A stretch of 64,000 nt of DNA from Glossina fuscipes (taxonomy: Eukaryota > Arthropoda > Insecta > Diptera > Glossinidae): contig NW_023998415.1 of assembly GCF_014805625.2 (NCBI RefSeq), positions 10,975,651 through 11,039,650 on the forward strand. The letters are read 5' to 3'. The position numbers were made by a program, and so were the translations under genes. The notes under the pieces are model-generated. The model was not told the DNA's origin. It was given only the letters and a program-made list of their open reading frames with translations, and searched no databases. Below are positions 12,908 through 24,960 of this stretch, piece after piece (positions within the stretch are counted from its first letter, which is position 1; each line of letters opens with the position of its first letter).

Positions 12908-13886
12908 TACAGAAATTTTGCGTGTGTGTATGTAAGCATATATGTATGTATTTATGTATGCATTTATGTATTATGTATATATGTATTTGTTTTTTGTTTT
13001 TTTTTTTTTTATACATATACATATACATTTACGCAAACAAATACCGCAGCGCGTATATGCATTAGAAAAACAAACCTAAGAAATCTAGGTATTTTATATA
13101 AGCAATAAAAACAATAACAGCAACATTAGCGCAGTGTTGCCAATAAGATATAACAACAACAATAACCACAATATGCAACCCAATGTTACGAGTTACGTGT
13201 TGTTTGTTACAACTTGAGCGGCTGAATTTTAATTTTAAAACAAGTTACGAATTATTCGTACTTCTGTTGTGTTTACATGTGATTTCATGTTGTTGATGTT
13301 GCTGGTGATGTTCCCATTCTATTTTATACAGTACGTACGTGTATGTGAAATATATATTCGGGTGCGTATGTGTATGCATTTATTCGTTGCATTTGGGAAT
13401 CCATCCAGTCATTTTTGCCATCCATTTTTGTATAGATTTTTGTTGTATGTATGTATGTATGTTTGATGATGAATTCCTTTACTCTTTCTTATCATTTTGT
13501 GTTTTTTATTTGTTTTTTTCTTTTTTTGTTGTTTTGTTTTTGGCCAGGGTTCTAGCTCTCTCTCTCTCTCTTCCCAGTCATACTACGTAATTTGTTTTTT
13601 AAGGAATACTAAATAGATTGGTTGAATTGTTTGTATGGCTGTCAGAGTTTGGTACAGCGCTGTACTGTGCTGGGCTGTGTGTTTGATGTGTGAGACTGAG
13701 TGATGCTGTGATTTGCATAAAGCATTAAAGGCATTTGAAGACAAACGCACACGCAGACAAACAATAGCCACACAGCCGCACACTTTTGCACTAGCTAGCA
13801 TTGATTCAGTCATGAATAAGCGGTGGCGGCAGTATCGATGGTTACTTCTTTTCCACTAAATCTGACAGTTGTAAACGTTGTACATA

Positions 13887-13936
<50 letters not shown>

Positions 13937-14046
13937 AGCGATGTGTTGATGATGATGACGCTAACGATGATGATTGTTGACGATTCTTAAAAGTGTTTCA
14001 TAGCATGAGTTTCGTATATGTGTGTAAATATATGTAGTCATATGTC

Positions 14047-14079
<33 letters not shown>

Positions 14080-15681
14080 ATGTGTGTATGTGTGTGTGTG
14101 CGTATATGTATATATGAAGTTTTTGTTTTGCGCGTTTCTACTTTTCCGTCTTCTGACTGACGGAATTGATGATGTTGATCTGATGGCATTGTGCGCGAAA
14201 TGAGTTTGCATAAAATGCAAAAAGTGTTTGCACATTTCTTACGGGCATAAAACACATACAAATATATCCACATATGTACATAACTATATAGGCATGGTGC
14301 AGAAAACAATGCAAAACGAATATCAAATATAGCAAACCGTCGCCTCCTTAGAATTGCATTGATTTGATGTAAATCCAATTTCAATATAAAAAAAAAAACA
14401 CAAGTGCACCCAAACGCAGAAAACAAAAAAAAAAAAAAAAAAAAAAAAAATGCAGTACCGAAATTGAGAAAATGTAAAACACCGCACATACACATAAACA
14501 TTTTATTGTAACAATAAGTAAGTAAAATGTAATGTGTACATACAATCATGCAATCGAGAGAGCAGTCGTTGAGACAAGAATTCATTACTTCCGCATCTAA
14601 ATGAAAAATCTTTCATTTTGTTGTGTTATCGAGATGAAGAATCGTGTAAGTATGAACAGCTCTCTGCAAAAGCTGTAAAATGCAATTGTAACATAGAAAC
14701 AATTTGAACTCCTTGCCATCGATATTCACGCACTCGCACACATGTTATTTTATATATAGGAAACTCGTAACTGTTCTCTAAACGTAGCTTGGCCGTCAAA
14801 AATCATAAAAATTTAGTTATTCGTTAACTGTAGCTATGTTGGTGGCAAAAACGCTTCTTATTTCGTTCTTCACTCATAAAAGGAAAACAAAAAAGTAAAA
14901 GAAATAAATAAATAAAGCAAAAAAGAAGAACACAAAATAAAAACATTAAAAAAAAAAAAAAAAAAAAAAACTGTAACAAAATTCACAGAGGAAACTAAAT
15001 TGAACGCAAAATCTTTAAACATCCACTTCTACCCATTTATTTTACCGTTTAAATGAAAGATCTAAAAGAAATGCTTCAAAGAATAAAAGTAAAAAAAAAA
15101 ATAAATAAAACAAAATCACTAAAAAAATTTTTAGTGCTTACGAAATTAGTGTTAAAGGCCGGAAGGTTTAGTGTTGAAAACTTAATGAAATTTACATACA
15201 GTGTTGTGTCACTGCATGCATGCTTGCGCGTTTGGCTTTTGAGGAATTTTTGACTTTTATGTCATCTAAAATTTGTGGCGCAAATTTTTTCTTTCATACG
15301 AAATCAAGCGAAGCCAGGTGAGAGTCGTTAAAATGAAATGAAAGAAAAATCAAGCGGCGAAATAGTGCTTTAGTTATTTATTTAGCGAAACGTCTAATTA
15401 TATATGATAATAGCTCAACTATTAGTTGAGTTGAACACGTATATATATATATATATATGTGTGTACCTTACTCCTAATACTCTTGGTCAACATATTTCGC
15501 GGAATTTATAGAATACCCTTCAAGTAAATTTTTTTTTTTTTTCTTTGCCCGTAGATATCCTAACCTCGGAACAAGACCAAAAATACTATGAACGTAAATG
15601 CCTGTAAGTTTATCGTCATCGTTTGCAAAAGTTATATGCGGAATACTGAGACTACCAATCCTTCAGCTGGTCAGTCGACGG
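12114..15681. other. microsatellite-rich noncoding DNA
   Basis: Poly-A at 12114-12139, (TA)n near 12472-12491, (CA)n at 12881-12907, (TA)n joined to (TG)n at 13883-13936 and again at 14048-14105, (TC)n near 13556-13570, and poly-A near 14427-14450 and 14948-14970. Open frames here are repeat translations. No gene is supported. Confidence 0.65.
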
Positions 15682-15855
15682 TAAGCTGTTTAAAGGTATT
15701 TTGACAATTTGCGCTGGTTCCGTCCAATAAGTCTTGCAATTCGTTATCTTTGAACTTTTTCACTCCCCCAGGACGTTCTATGTCCTTGAAATCAAAATCC
15801 GTTGAAATCAAAATCGACATTTACGATATATTGGATTACAATGAGCTTCTAAAAG
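15682..15855 (-). mobile_element. mariner fragment A, abutting the inverted repeat
   Basis: This segment is a diverged copy of 18925-19097, the 5' half of the mariner in the left arm, in the same orientation. Shared stretches include GCGCTGGTTCCGTCCAATAA, CTTTTTCACTCCCCCAGGAC and GAGCTTCTAAAA. It stops within the element, exactly where the long inverted repeat begins. Fragment A and the mariner at 18161-19301 therefore flank the chitin-binding-like gene as direct copies. Confidence 0.85.
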
Positions 15856-15860
15856 TATTA

Positions 15861-15876
15861 CGGGCCCCCGGGCCGG
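15861..15876. other. 16-bp all-GC block at the outer edge of the left arm
   Basis: CGGGCCCCCGGGCCGG in otherwise AT-rich DNA, five bases inside the outer breakpoint. It is mirrored at 26788-26803. Confidence 0.9.
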
Positions 15877-15877
15877 T

Positions 15878-15883
15878 TTTATT
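15878..15883 (-). other. polyadenylation signal of the left gene
   Basis: AATAAA on the minus strand, 142 nt beyond the stop codon. The inverted repeat ends 22 bp further on, about where transcript cleavage would be expected. Confidence 0.6.
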
Positions 15884-16024
15884 AAAAAAGGAAACAGTTG
15901 TTATTAATATAACTATACACTATTTAAAGTAAATTTTAATTGCTAAAGAGCAGCGCTCATTGAAAACAACAGCAAATTTATGTAATTTTTAAAAAGTAAT
16001 TAATTAAAAACTCATCATTTTTTC

Positions 16025-16395
16025 TCAATTATGTACTGCAAATGGACAGGGTGGCGTCCATTCCCATTCATAATATGGAATGCATTTCCCTTGTGCAGAA
16101 TCGAACATTGTACTTGACATGCAGCGCTCGCATATTGGCTCTTCGCCGGCCTTCCCGCACAACCAATAACAAGTCGGGTCCCAGAAATTGCGTATGGGTT
16201 GATTCAAATTATCCTGGCTGCAAACGGGCTTATTGTTGCCGTCAGGATTGCAAGACAATGCATAATTTAAGGCAATCACCATCAATAATAAGCAAAAGAT
16301 ACCTAAGAAATGATTTAATTATTTAAGTTGATTGTCATATTTTAAAATTTTTTTTTATTTTTTATTTTTTATTTTTATAGCCTACCAGACTTCAT
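16025..16395 (-). CDS. secreted cysteine-rich CBM14-like peptide, left copy
   Basis: Small secreted protein, probably extracellular and possibly chitin-binding. Coding exons are 16395-16386 (ATGAAGTCTG) and 16302-16025. The 83-nt intron (16385-16303) starts GTAGGC and ends TTAG in phase 1. The spliced product is 95 residues: signal peptide MKSGIFCLLLMVIALNYALS, then a mature 75-residue chain starting at Cys21. Six family cysteines are at 21, 31, 52, 64, 77 and 89. The chain contains NPDG, RNFWDPTCYWLC, a phenylalanine in TMFDS, CIP and EWEWTPPC, which recall a peritrophin-A (CBM14) domain, although the spacing of the first cysteines is not canonical. Two extra cysteines (48, 61) are absent from the paralogue at 29852. 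Its second-exon protein is identical to the right-arm gene; I noticed one silent change (TGC/TGT for Cys). I chose this start because the frame alone has no upstream ATG and splicing restores a full signal peptide, as in both sister genes. Confidence 0.85.
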
Positions 16396-16481
16396 GTTTT
16401 TGTACCCTTGGAATAGTTTCTATGAAGTTTAGCGAATTCAATAACAAATTTAACTGTGTCTAATTCGAAAAAATTTGCAGA

Positions 16482-16489
16482 TATATATA
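16482..16489 (-). promoter_or_regulatory. TATA box of the left gene
   Basis: TATATATA on the minus strand 87 nt before the ATG at 16395. The spacing matches those of the right-arm gene and the paralogue, which supports a conserved core promoter. Confidence 0.6.
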
Positions 16490-16733
16490 CAAAATTCAAG
16501 TGAAATTTTTATCGTTCCATTTTTAAGATTAGATAGGTTAATTAAACGAAGATTAACGAACGAATCGATATGCGAAGTTGGCATGTCGGTAATATATTGT
16601 AACGCTGTAATAGGTGATTGCACTTTATATATATGTAAGGTTAAGCGTTTAATATGTCAGTATGTAATTGCAGATTCATTCTTTTGATTTGTAAGCAAAC
16701 GAATCTAGAATCTATGTTTTGTTTTGCTAATAT

Positions 16734-16734
16734 A

Positions 16735-16768
<34 letters not shown>

Positions 16769-16800
16769 GGAGAAAGAGATATTGAGAGAGAGAAAGAGAG
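16734..16800. repeat. (TG)n(AG)n compound microsatellite
   Basis: GTGTGTG followed by AGAGAG with interruptions. The counterpart in the right arm is the TC/AC tract at about 25922-25981. Confidence 0.85.
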
Positions 16801-16830
16801 GTAAAAAGCGATAGAACAACTTTAATCACA

Positions 16831-17230
16831 NNNNNNNNNNNNNNNNNNNNNNNNNNNNNNNNNNNNNNNNNNNNNNNNNNNNNNNNNNNNNNNNNNNNNN
16901 NNNNNNNNNNNNNNNNNNNNNNNNNNNNNNNNNNNNNNNNNNNNNNNNNNNNNNNNNNNNNNNNNNNNNNNNNNNNNNNNNNNNNNNNNNNNNNNNNNNN
17001 NNNNNNNNNNNNNNNNNNNNNNNNNNNNNNNNNNNNNNNNNNNNNNNNNNNNNNNNNNNNNNNNNNNNNNNNNNNNNNNNNNNNNNNNNNNNNNNNNNNN
17101 NNNNNNNNNNNNNNNNNNNNNNNNNNNNNNNNNNNNNNNNNNNNNNNNNNNNNNNNNNNNNNNNNNNNNNNNNNNNNNNNNNNNNNNNNNNNNNNNNNNN
17201 NNNNNNNNNNNNNNNNNNNNNNNNNNNNNN
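16831..17230. other. assembly gap (400 N) inside the left arm
   Basis: Left flank 16830 corresponds to 25894 and right flank 17231 to 25777 in the sister arm. Only 116 bp (25778-25893) lie between those points there, so the gap is probably oversized by about 284 bp unless the left copy carries an insertion. Confidence 0.9.
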
Positions 17231-18160
17231 TTTTATATTTCTGGATTTGTTATAGGAATTCCACAACATCTTTAGAGGACTTATAAATTAAATCAAACAA
17301 TTTTTGTAATAATTAAGACATCATTTCATTAAAACACATTGTTATAATTATACTTATTCTATACAAAAAACGTAAAAGAGTATTTATTGGAGTCTCGCTC
17401 AGTTACTTCGCATGCAAAATTTTAACTATTTATCACTATTGTTCACTTCAAAACTATTTCGCGATAATTCACGACCGGATTTCAAATTTTATTAAAGATT
17501 CATCCTTGGCTTAATTGCATTTCTTTTTGGAAAAACACATTAAATAATAATGCACTGTATACCTAATACGTACTTCAATAGAGAGAACTTCATCTAAATT
17601 TTCATAATTATTCTATAGTTTTTTATATATCGCGTAGAACACACGATTATAAAATATGACGACCGTGATGTCAATTAGCAATAAGTCGACAAAGAGATGG
17701 TACTTTTAAAAATAATAAATTTTACTGCAATAAACATTTTTGGCAAATGTTAGCTACGTCTGTGAGCTCTACCGAAGTTTGTAGACCGAACAATAATTTC
17801 TGGATTGGAAAAACGACTCAAAGTTAATTCGATCCAGAAGTATATTTTGAAGAACTTCCCGAACTAACTCGAAAACAACTTCAGGACGGTCAGCAATCAC
17901 AATCAGTGGTTCTCTAGATTAAAACCAATAAAAACACTATTATCCCATTATAGCCGTCCACCATTACCTAACCTACACCATCCTGCAATCATTCCTATAT
18001 CAAGTTTTTAAAATAAGGCCTTATACGGGAACTGATCTGATTCGAAGCATTTTTAATATCGTTCGTGCTTAGGTCAAAACACGCTAACGTATCAAACTTG
18101 AATACAAGAAGACAAGACAAATGGACAAGTTTAAAACTAAAATGACTAATATTATATATA

Positions 18161-19301
18161 ATAGGTGTTTTCATGTATTTTGATAATTTTTTCACTTGGA
18201 AAATGTATTCATTGAGAAAACTTGATACAATGTATATTAATAATAATAGTTTCCATCATTCACTAAAACTTTTTCGTATCATTTTGCAAAATGGCGAAGC
18301 CATGTCAAAGGAACGATGTTGGTTTGGCGGCGACCCAACCTTCGACCCATTTTCGTATTTCTGTAGCATTTCGAAATCGCCTAACAGCCAAGCCATGCTG
18401 CATCGATCTGAACAAATGAAAATCAGAAGACGCTACGTCGGGTGAGTACGTTGGGTGCGGCAGAATCTCCCATCCAAGCTGCAGCAACTTTTACAATATA
18501 TGGCCGAGCATTGTCATGCAAAGAGAATGACTGTGCGTACGTTTACAGTCATTGCTCGTCTTTTTGGCGACAATACATCGTTACATTTTTTCAGCTAACG
18601 TCGCCAGATATTTGCAATAACAGTTTCATTCATTCATTAGAAGCTCGTAATACGGTATAACTTGCTGATCCCACCACATGCACCACAAGACTAACCCATG
18701 ACTTTTTTCACTGAGATTGTTGTAGTAGATCGACTTTTCATCGCCACTCGCAGTACGCCACACGAAGGTCATTCTTTGTTTTCGCCTGGCCAGCAACGAA
18801 GCCTTGATGTTGAAATAGTTCGAGACGGCACTTTCAGTCAATTCGAATTGTAGCCCTTTCCCCCACTTTTGAATATTTTTCATCGCAACTACGCGTCTAC
18901 GAAACAGTTGATTCATCAGTTGCTAAGCTGCTTAAAGATATTTTGACAATTTGCGCTGGTTCCGTCCAATAAGTCTTGCAATTCGTTATCTTCGAACTTT
19001 TTCACTCCCCCAGGACGCAAGATCACCACTTCTAAACCGTTGAAATAAAAATCGACATTTGGGATATGTTGGATTACCATGAGCTTCTAAAAAGTAATGA
19101 AAGTCGAAAATGCAATTTTTAGCGTTCCATCATGAACGTCTGTGTACGCTCAACAACTTAACAACAACTTACTAATATTCAAGGGGAAAACTATTATTTC
19201 ATACAGAGAAAGATCAAAATCATCGTGTACATTAATACGTCGCATTACTTTATCGTGTTCGCTAATAGATATCGCTGATCGGAATACACGCAAGCACCTA
19301 T
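18161..19301 (-). mobile_element. degenerate full-length mariner (copy B)
   Basis: An 1141-bp element with imperfect terminal inverted repeats. The 5' end on the minus strand starts ATAGGTGCTTGCGTGTATT at 19301. The 3' end starts ATAGGTGTTTTCATGTATT at 18161. Both ends are flanked by TA (18159-18160 and 19302-19303), the mariner target duplication. The (T)NAGGTGT start resembles ITRs of the mauritiana subfamily, as I remember them. The element lies in the left arm and its 5' end is the inner boundary of the inverted repeat. Confidence 0.85.
18305..19100 (-). pseudogene. mariner transposase, frameshifted (copy B)
   Basis: The minus strand encodes, in broken frames, the parts of a mariner transposase. 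An N-terminal SAAETHQTLLEAHG and FQRFRSGDL region is legible in the sister copy. Then come FEDNELQDLLDGT, a helix-turn-helix-like stretch, RRVVAMKNIQK, ARRKQRMTFVWRTASGDEKS (first catalytic Asp, with the usual GDEKW tryptophan changed to Ser), LVLWCMWWDQ, YYELL, HDNARPYIV (second Asp) in another frame, and LGWEILPHPTYSP with DVASSDFHLFRSMQHG (third Asp). Frameshifts, stops and a missing start codon make it inactive. Confidence 0.85.
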
Positions 19302-19315
19302 TATATGTATACTAC

Positions 19316-19329
19316 GTCGCGCGCGCGAC
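19316..19329. other. 14-bp perfect CG palindrome
   Basis: GTCGCGCGCGCGAC is its own reverse complement and lies 13 bp outside the mariner TA duplication. Alternating CG of this length is rare in this AT-rich window. Confidence 0.85.
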
Positions 19330-22300
19330 TTAGATCATAAGGAGAGGTATCAAAATCGCAGTCAAGAGCAAATATATATGGACTGGCCTTTATGTTGATA
19401 CTATATATATTTATTCAACGTCGTACCATCCGCCCATCTTTTTCTTACAAGATTAAGTCGAATGACCTCTAATTCTGTAGAAATTTTCCAGAATCGGACT
19501 TAAAGAGACATAGCTCTTATTTGATTACATTTCATGTACCTAAGGAAATTTTTATAGAGGATCTTGTCTAAAGAAAAACGATAAGTTGAATTTGATTTCA
19601 ATGCGTATTCTTCGTCAGTTATTAGAAAGTGAGTTTAGTCAGAATTTGCAAATACAATCAATCTAAGCATATATTTTATAGAACCTGCTGCTGATGATCA
19701 TTGGAAAAGCCAAGCAATTATTTTCTACACATTTCTGGGATAATCCGTGAATCGAAAAATATAATATTGAAACAAATTACATTCACTCAAGTTGATAAAT
19801 AAAAGAGTCATAAAAGCAGATACTGTTTCTATCCGACTATTAAAGAACAGAGAGGTTTTTTTTAATTTTCATTTGGTGTCTAGTAAGCAAGTTCTACGAA
19901 AGTTCAAAAATTGTTTGAAGGCTACAACCTTTTGGTTATAATGGAATGCTTTTATCCCTTGTATCTTTCATGGCAATGTAACGGATATTGATTAGTACTA
20001 TAAAATAAAAACAAATAAAGTTTTCATAACCACCTGAGCGATGTAGCAACATAAAGAGACATTACCATTAACGCTATATAATCAGTCGCAAATATGTTGA
20101 ATGGACTAAGTTGGGGGATATAGATATTCACAGGGTACCCTATAAATAATATTTCATTTGCTTTTAACGGCAACAAAGTTAATAGCGCCGATTGACACAA
20201 CAGTCTCAACTCTGCTGATGACGCATCAGTCACAATCGTCGTAAATTCAAAAAAAAACCCAGTGTGCTGCCTAACTCTACTTGTGCACACGCGAGCACAG
20301 TGGTTTCACTTATGCTTTCCGCAATTCAAAATAACCCATCCTCTGGTCCTTATTATTCGACTGCAAGTGCTTTAACCTATTTGAGCTAACTCAAGCGTGG
20401 GACAACTCAAATGATCAATAATTATCTAATGGCAAAAATTCTTACCTCTTCGTAATCTAATCCGCCAAATTCTCATAATCGAAAGGTCTGCATTTCTATT
20501 TTTAGAAAGTTTAGTTCCAACTAATAACCGTTAAACTGTTTAAAATAGATCATTGTGATCACAGCGATTATGAATTTAAAATTCTTTTTTTCAGAGAGGC
20601 AGTCCACACAGCTCTTTCACGGATATGTAATTATGTGTACAAAAAAAAAAATAAATAAAAAAAAAAACTGCCGTTACTGTAGAAATGAATATCGATTTGG
20701 GAATGAAGTGTGACTTCAATCAATTGATACAATATGTCATACATCAAGCGGCGAATTCAATTGTGTAGACGAAGATAATTCAATGATCATGTTATCTCCA
20801 GAAAGGCGGAAATCAACTGGTTACCAAAAGCATGCGAAATAAATCCAATGGACTGGGGTCATGTAAAGTTATTAGGTGTACTGCAAGCAATCACAAAAAA
20901 TCCATAGCCTCAACACCTCAACCAGTTTTTTTTACCTCATTCATGCGAAGTACTGAGTGCTGAGTTAGGCGGAGAAACGATTAAAGTTTGTTATTCGACA
21001 TTAGAACTTTTGAAAAAGTCCAGAAGCGATCATTTATGCAAACTCATATTAAAAGAAGAGGAGACGAATGCCATGAAGTGCTATGTAAATTAAAGAAATA
21101 ACTCGCATTTCTATTCGATCTAAATGTACTTTAATTTTGAATTATATATAAAGAGGCAGCATTTGAACACCCTACGCTAAAATTTATGTTTAACTTATAT
21201 TACCTCAATCATTAATTAGCCTCCGATACAATTATGCATAACATAAGATAACTTAATTAGGCGTTTTAGGTGAGCGTTTGACGAGAAATGATTTATGAAA
21301 TGCAGACAAGCGTTACATCTCGACAAAATTGAATTGAGAACATCTGACCTGAAGTAATGCACCACAATATACGAAACAGTACAACAATCAAGTGCAGCAA
21401 GCAGTCTGTACCATATGTACGGTGTTCTTGCAAGTAACAATAATGGAGAACAATAAAAGCAACAACGATCAAAAAGTTTATATTACAAAACCATAAAAAT
21501 ACCGCAAGAACTTTTACTGAAATTTTACTTCAACAAGAAAAGAAGAAAAAAAAAAAAAAATTGTTAAGCCTTAAGCAAGCGCAATGACAAGTATACCTAC
21601 CTTGTGTGTGTTGATTGTTCAGCAATGCCAGCAGCAATACACAACGTGACCACTATGTTCACAGACAATCCATATGTTATTACGTATACTTTGGTTTCGG
21701 CCAGTTTGATATGTTTGGTAACCAACCAATGTCAGCAAAAGACTGCCGAAATCTCTTTTGGTTGTTTACTTTTAATTTCATTTTTATTTTTATTGTTTAA
21801 AGATACGTTTTCTTGTATGTGATGGGTCTCGAGCATCTCAAGTATTATTTACGTTCACATACGTACAAATGTAAAATAATTTTTCAAGGTTTGTTTTAAT
21901 AAAAATTTTAACACTTTACCGCAAAAGCGGCATGTGTCAAGCAGCAGTAATATCAAGATGATGATCATCATCATTATACATGACATATACATCACTATAC
22001 AGACAAACAAGCAAACAAAATATGTTAGCAATAAATATGTCTTCAATTACATATAATGAATATGTAGTAATGCTGTCGTTGTCGTTATTGTTATTTTATG
22101 CAAAAAAAATACACATGCTTTACATATAAACTTTACACATCGATTCACATTTCTCAACATTTTAATTCATTTTTTTTTTTTTTTTTTTTTTTTTTTGCGG
22201 TTCGTCTGATAATAGTCCTCTTTTTTTGTTTGCAATTTCGTACCTGTAATTCCTTCTTACATTATTGTCATGGGTATAGAAAAATCAAAGACGAACCATT

Positions 22301-22477
22301 TTTTTGACTCATATTTCCATAGTCTGTGATTCAAGCTCAAATAGGCTCAAAATACGACTCAGCTCTTTAATTAATTAGTGCAGATTATAAGTAAATTATG
22401 CTTATGGTTATTGCCACTAAATTTATTATCTCCTTTTTTTTTTTTTAAACAATACTTTAAATTAAAATTCACTGAAG

Positions 22478-22657
22478 CCGCCTGAGTGGCCGAAGGCAAG
22501 GAATCTCGAATAGCAACTCAATGTTAGTGGGTTCGAATCTCGAGTGTGGTCGAGTTTTTAATAAAAGCCGATAGCCTTAGATGCATGCTAGTGCTTTAAG
22601 AGTTTAGTCTTAGAATTTATTTCTCTGGCGAAATCAATAATAATAATAATAATAAAC
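22478..22657 (+). mobile_element. tRNA-derived SINE, copy 1
   Basis: 180 bp with a 5' tRNA-like head. CCGCCTGAGTGGCCGAAGGC resembles the start and A-box region of a Ser/Leu-type tRNA with a short deletion, and GGTTCGAATC at 22530-22539 matches the pol III B box. A tRNA-unrelated body contains GTGCTTTAAGAGTTTAGTCT and TTATTTCTCTGG, and the tail is (AAT)n. It is flanked by a perfect 10-bp target duplication, TTCACTGAAG (22468-22477 and 22658-22667), which proves retroposition. Confidence 0.9.
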
Positions 22658-24147
22658 TTCACTGAAGGATCCGCGCGTCACCTAATTTCTTCATGGCTTC
22701 GTATCAACTCTTATTAGAGTTGCCTATATGTCTATAAAATTCAAAAATCGGCCTACATATATATGATCCTATGTATTATATAGTATTAAAAATCTAATAC
22801 TTGATCCTATATATATATATATATATATATATAAGTTTTCCTATTTTTACTTTCACAAGTTAAAAATATCGCTTGAGATCAGGCAACTACCTGTCTTCAG
22901 GCGTGCTATTCATTCACGGATATCCGCATTTTAATTATAAGACATCTATATGAGTTTTATAGAAATTTAGAGTTTTAAGTACATCTCGAGATCACGTTGT
23001 CTGATGAAATTCTTCTTTATCTCTCTTTATCACATACTATCGCAATCCATAAAGCGCTCCCCGGAAAGGCCTAAGGTTCACGACAACCATTATCCGACAA
23101 GGAGTCCGTAAAGTAGTGCTATAGTGGTCCAAATTTAGCTAAAGTAAACCATGTAACAGTTTTCATCATAAAGTATTAGTATTGCAAACACGAAAACAAA
23201 GCAATCGATTTAACTTCTGCCGGATAACTTAGAACATATGCTCAACGGTATTGAACGGTACGCCACGGCACTTCAGATTTGCACCAACGACAATCGCGAC
23301 CCTTTGTTTATTCGGCTACTCATACAGATGAGAAGGAGACAGATATATGTGACACTTACCAAAAAGGGATGTAAAGTGCAAATATGTATGAGCTCACGTT
23401 GCTTCAAACATAGTCTAAATTATTGTCTTCAAGCAGATAACATTTTTTCTGTTACTCACGATTAGGTCTCTTGTTGTGATTTATCGAAACAATTAACTCA
23501 GAATTCGTTTTAATCTTTTTATAGGGAAAAGATGTTGACATTGCATTTTTTAATGAACATTCTCGAATAACATTTTCATTACAAATGCTTAATATAACAA
23601 ACGCTATTGTAAGTAAACAAATAACAAGGTCTTAAATGGCCTTACGACAAGCAATTGGTAATCAAAAACATGTGACTTGATACAAAATTCCACTTAAGCT
23701 GTATTAGAAAAATATTTACTCTACAAATATTTATTTGGGCATTAAGAAAATATATTTTGAATGAATATAATGTTCTTTAAAAAATCCAAGCTATCGATCC
23801 AAGAATTATATCGTATACAACATTTTGGTTTTCCAAAGCAATTTCTATGATTTTTCGAAAGCAAATATCATTCGTAGTGACTGATGGATCATTGCCATTC
23901 CAAATTAACTTAAATCTAATCAAGAACGCATGGTGTTTCCAGACAGACACCATTACACAGTGCGCTTCGTTGGCGAGTGTACTGATTCACTCAGTTACGT
24001 TTAACTAAAACACACACTAATTCCATAGAATAGACTTTCTTTAAACAATTTTTTTCTAACTGCTATACCGCTTGTGGCACAAGGGCCTATTGAGCTTGTT
24101 CGGGTATATGCAACACTCAGAAAAACTTATGGCAGGGCCATCTCCTA

Positions 24148-24960
24148 TCAGATGATTGCATGTATTCCGATCAGCGATATCTATTAGCGAACACGATAAA
24201 GTAATGCGACGTATAAATGGACACGACGGTTAAATTCGATGATTTTGATCTTTCTCTGTATGAAATAATAGTTTTCCCCTTGAATATTAGTAAGTTGTTG
24301 TTAAGTTGTTGTGCGTACACAGACGTTCATGATGGAACGCTAAAAATTGCATTTTCGACTTTCATTACTTTTGTCGTTTGATTTATAAAAAATCTGCTGC
24401 CGAAACCCATCAAACACTTTTAGAAGCTCATGGTAATCCAACATATCCCAAATGTCGATTTTTATTTCAACGGTTCAGAAGTGGTGATCTTGCGTCCTGG
24501 GGGAGTGAAAAAGTTCGAAGATAACGAATTGCAAGACTTATTGGACGGAACCAGCGCAAATTGTCAAAATATCTTTAAGCAGCTTAGCAACTGATGAATC
24601 AACTGTTTCGTAGACGCGTAGTTGCGATGAAAAATATTCAAAAGGGGGGGAAAGGGCTACAATTCGAATTGACGCAAAATGCCGTCTCGAACTATTTCAA
24701 CATCAAGGCTTCGTTGCTGGCCAGGCGAAAACAAAGAATGACCTTCGTGTGGCGTACTGCGAGTGGCGATGAAAAGTCGATCTACTACAACAATCTCAGT
24801 GAAAAAGGTCATGGGTTAGTCTTGTGGTGCATGTGGTGGGATCAGCAAGGTATAGCGTGTTACGAGCTCCTAATGAATGAATGAAACTGTTATTGCAAAT
24901 ATCTGGCGACGTTAGCTGAAAAAATGTAACGATGTATTGTCGCCAAAAAGACGAGCAATG
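24148..24960 (+). mobile_element. mariner copy B' in the right arm, 3' end deleted
   Basis: Inverted sister of the mariner at 18161-19301. It starts at the TA duplication 24146-24147 and reads toward the gene. The transposase remnant runs from about 24390 (KSAAETHQTLLEAHG, CRFLFQRFRSGDLASW) through RRRVVAMKNIQK, ASGDEKSIYYNN and WCMWWDQ to YELLMNE at 24884. It is then cut by a deletion at the ATG at 24958-24960. The lost part includes the second and third catalytic aspartates and the 3' terminal repeat. Confidence 0.85.

Larger units (their letters stand above)
15856..19301. repeat. left arm of a long inverted repeat (with 24148-26808)
   Basis: The reverse complement of 24148-26808 aligns along the whole arm, with single-base differences and small indels. 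The arm contains a complete peptide gene, its promoter and 3' end, then a unique flank, then a whole mariner relic. It is 3446 bp as written. After removing 284 surplus N and 502 bp deleted from the other arm, about 2660 bp remain, which equals the right arm. The outer end is at 15856. The inner end is the mariner 5' terminus at 19301. Confidence 0.95.
19302..24147. other. spacer between the inverted-repeat arms
   Basis: 4846 bp of single-copy-looking AT-rich DNA. It holds one SINE (22478-22657), a (CG)-rich palindrome (19316-19329), a poly-A pair near 20641-20666, a poly-T at 22170-22196 and (TA)n at 22809-22832. An open frame of 72 codons at 21604-21822 has two hydrophobic stretches but no recognisable family or context. 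No gene is supported. Confidence 0.5.

Noticed and set aside
14046..14585. 179-codon open frame on the minus strand, the longest apparent host frame
   Set aside because: It spans (TG)n, (TA)n and poly-A tracts. Composition is dominated by I, Y, T, H and F runs, with no recognisable family.
16042..16326. 94-codon plus-strand frame, repeated on the minus strand at 26338-26622
   Set aside because: It is the antisense shadow of the CBM14-like genes. It recurs only because the arms are inverted copies.
16475..16687. 70-codon frame conserved in both arms
   Set aside because: Conservation comes from the recent duplication. The frame lies over the promoter of the peptide gene and has no domain.
16826..17269. 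147-codon open frame
   Set aside because: It consists almost entirely of the N gap.
21604..21822. 72-codon frame with two hydrophobic stretches, a possible small membrane protein
   Set aside because: The second stretch is T-rich sequence, there is no promoter or paralogue support, and an overlapping frame is equally open.
22478..22550. Possible functional tRNA gene
   Set aside because: Only the head resembles a tRNA. The A-box side carries a deletion, the acceptor stem does not pair, and the same head recurs in four SINE copies.
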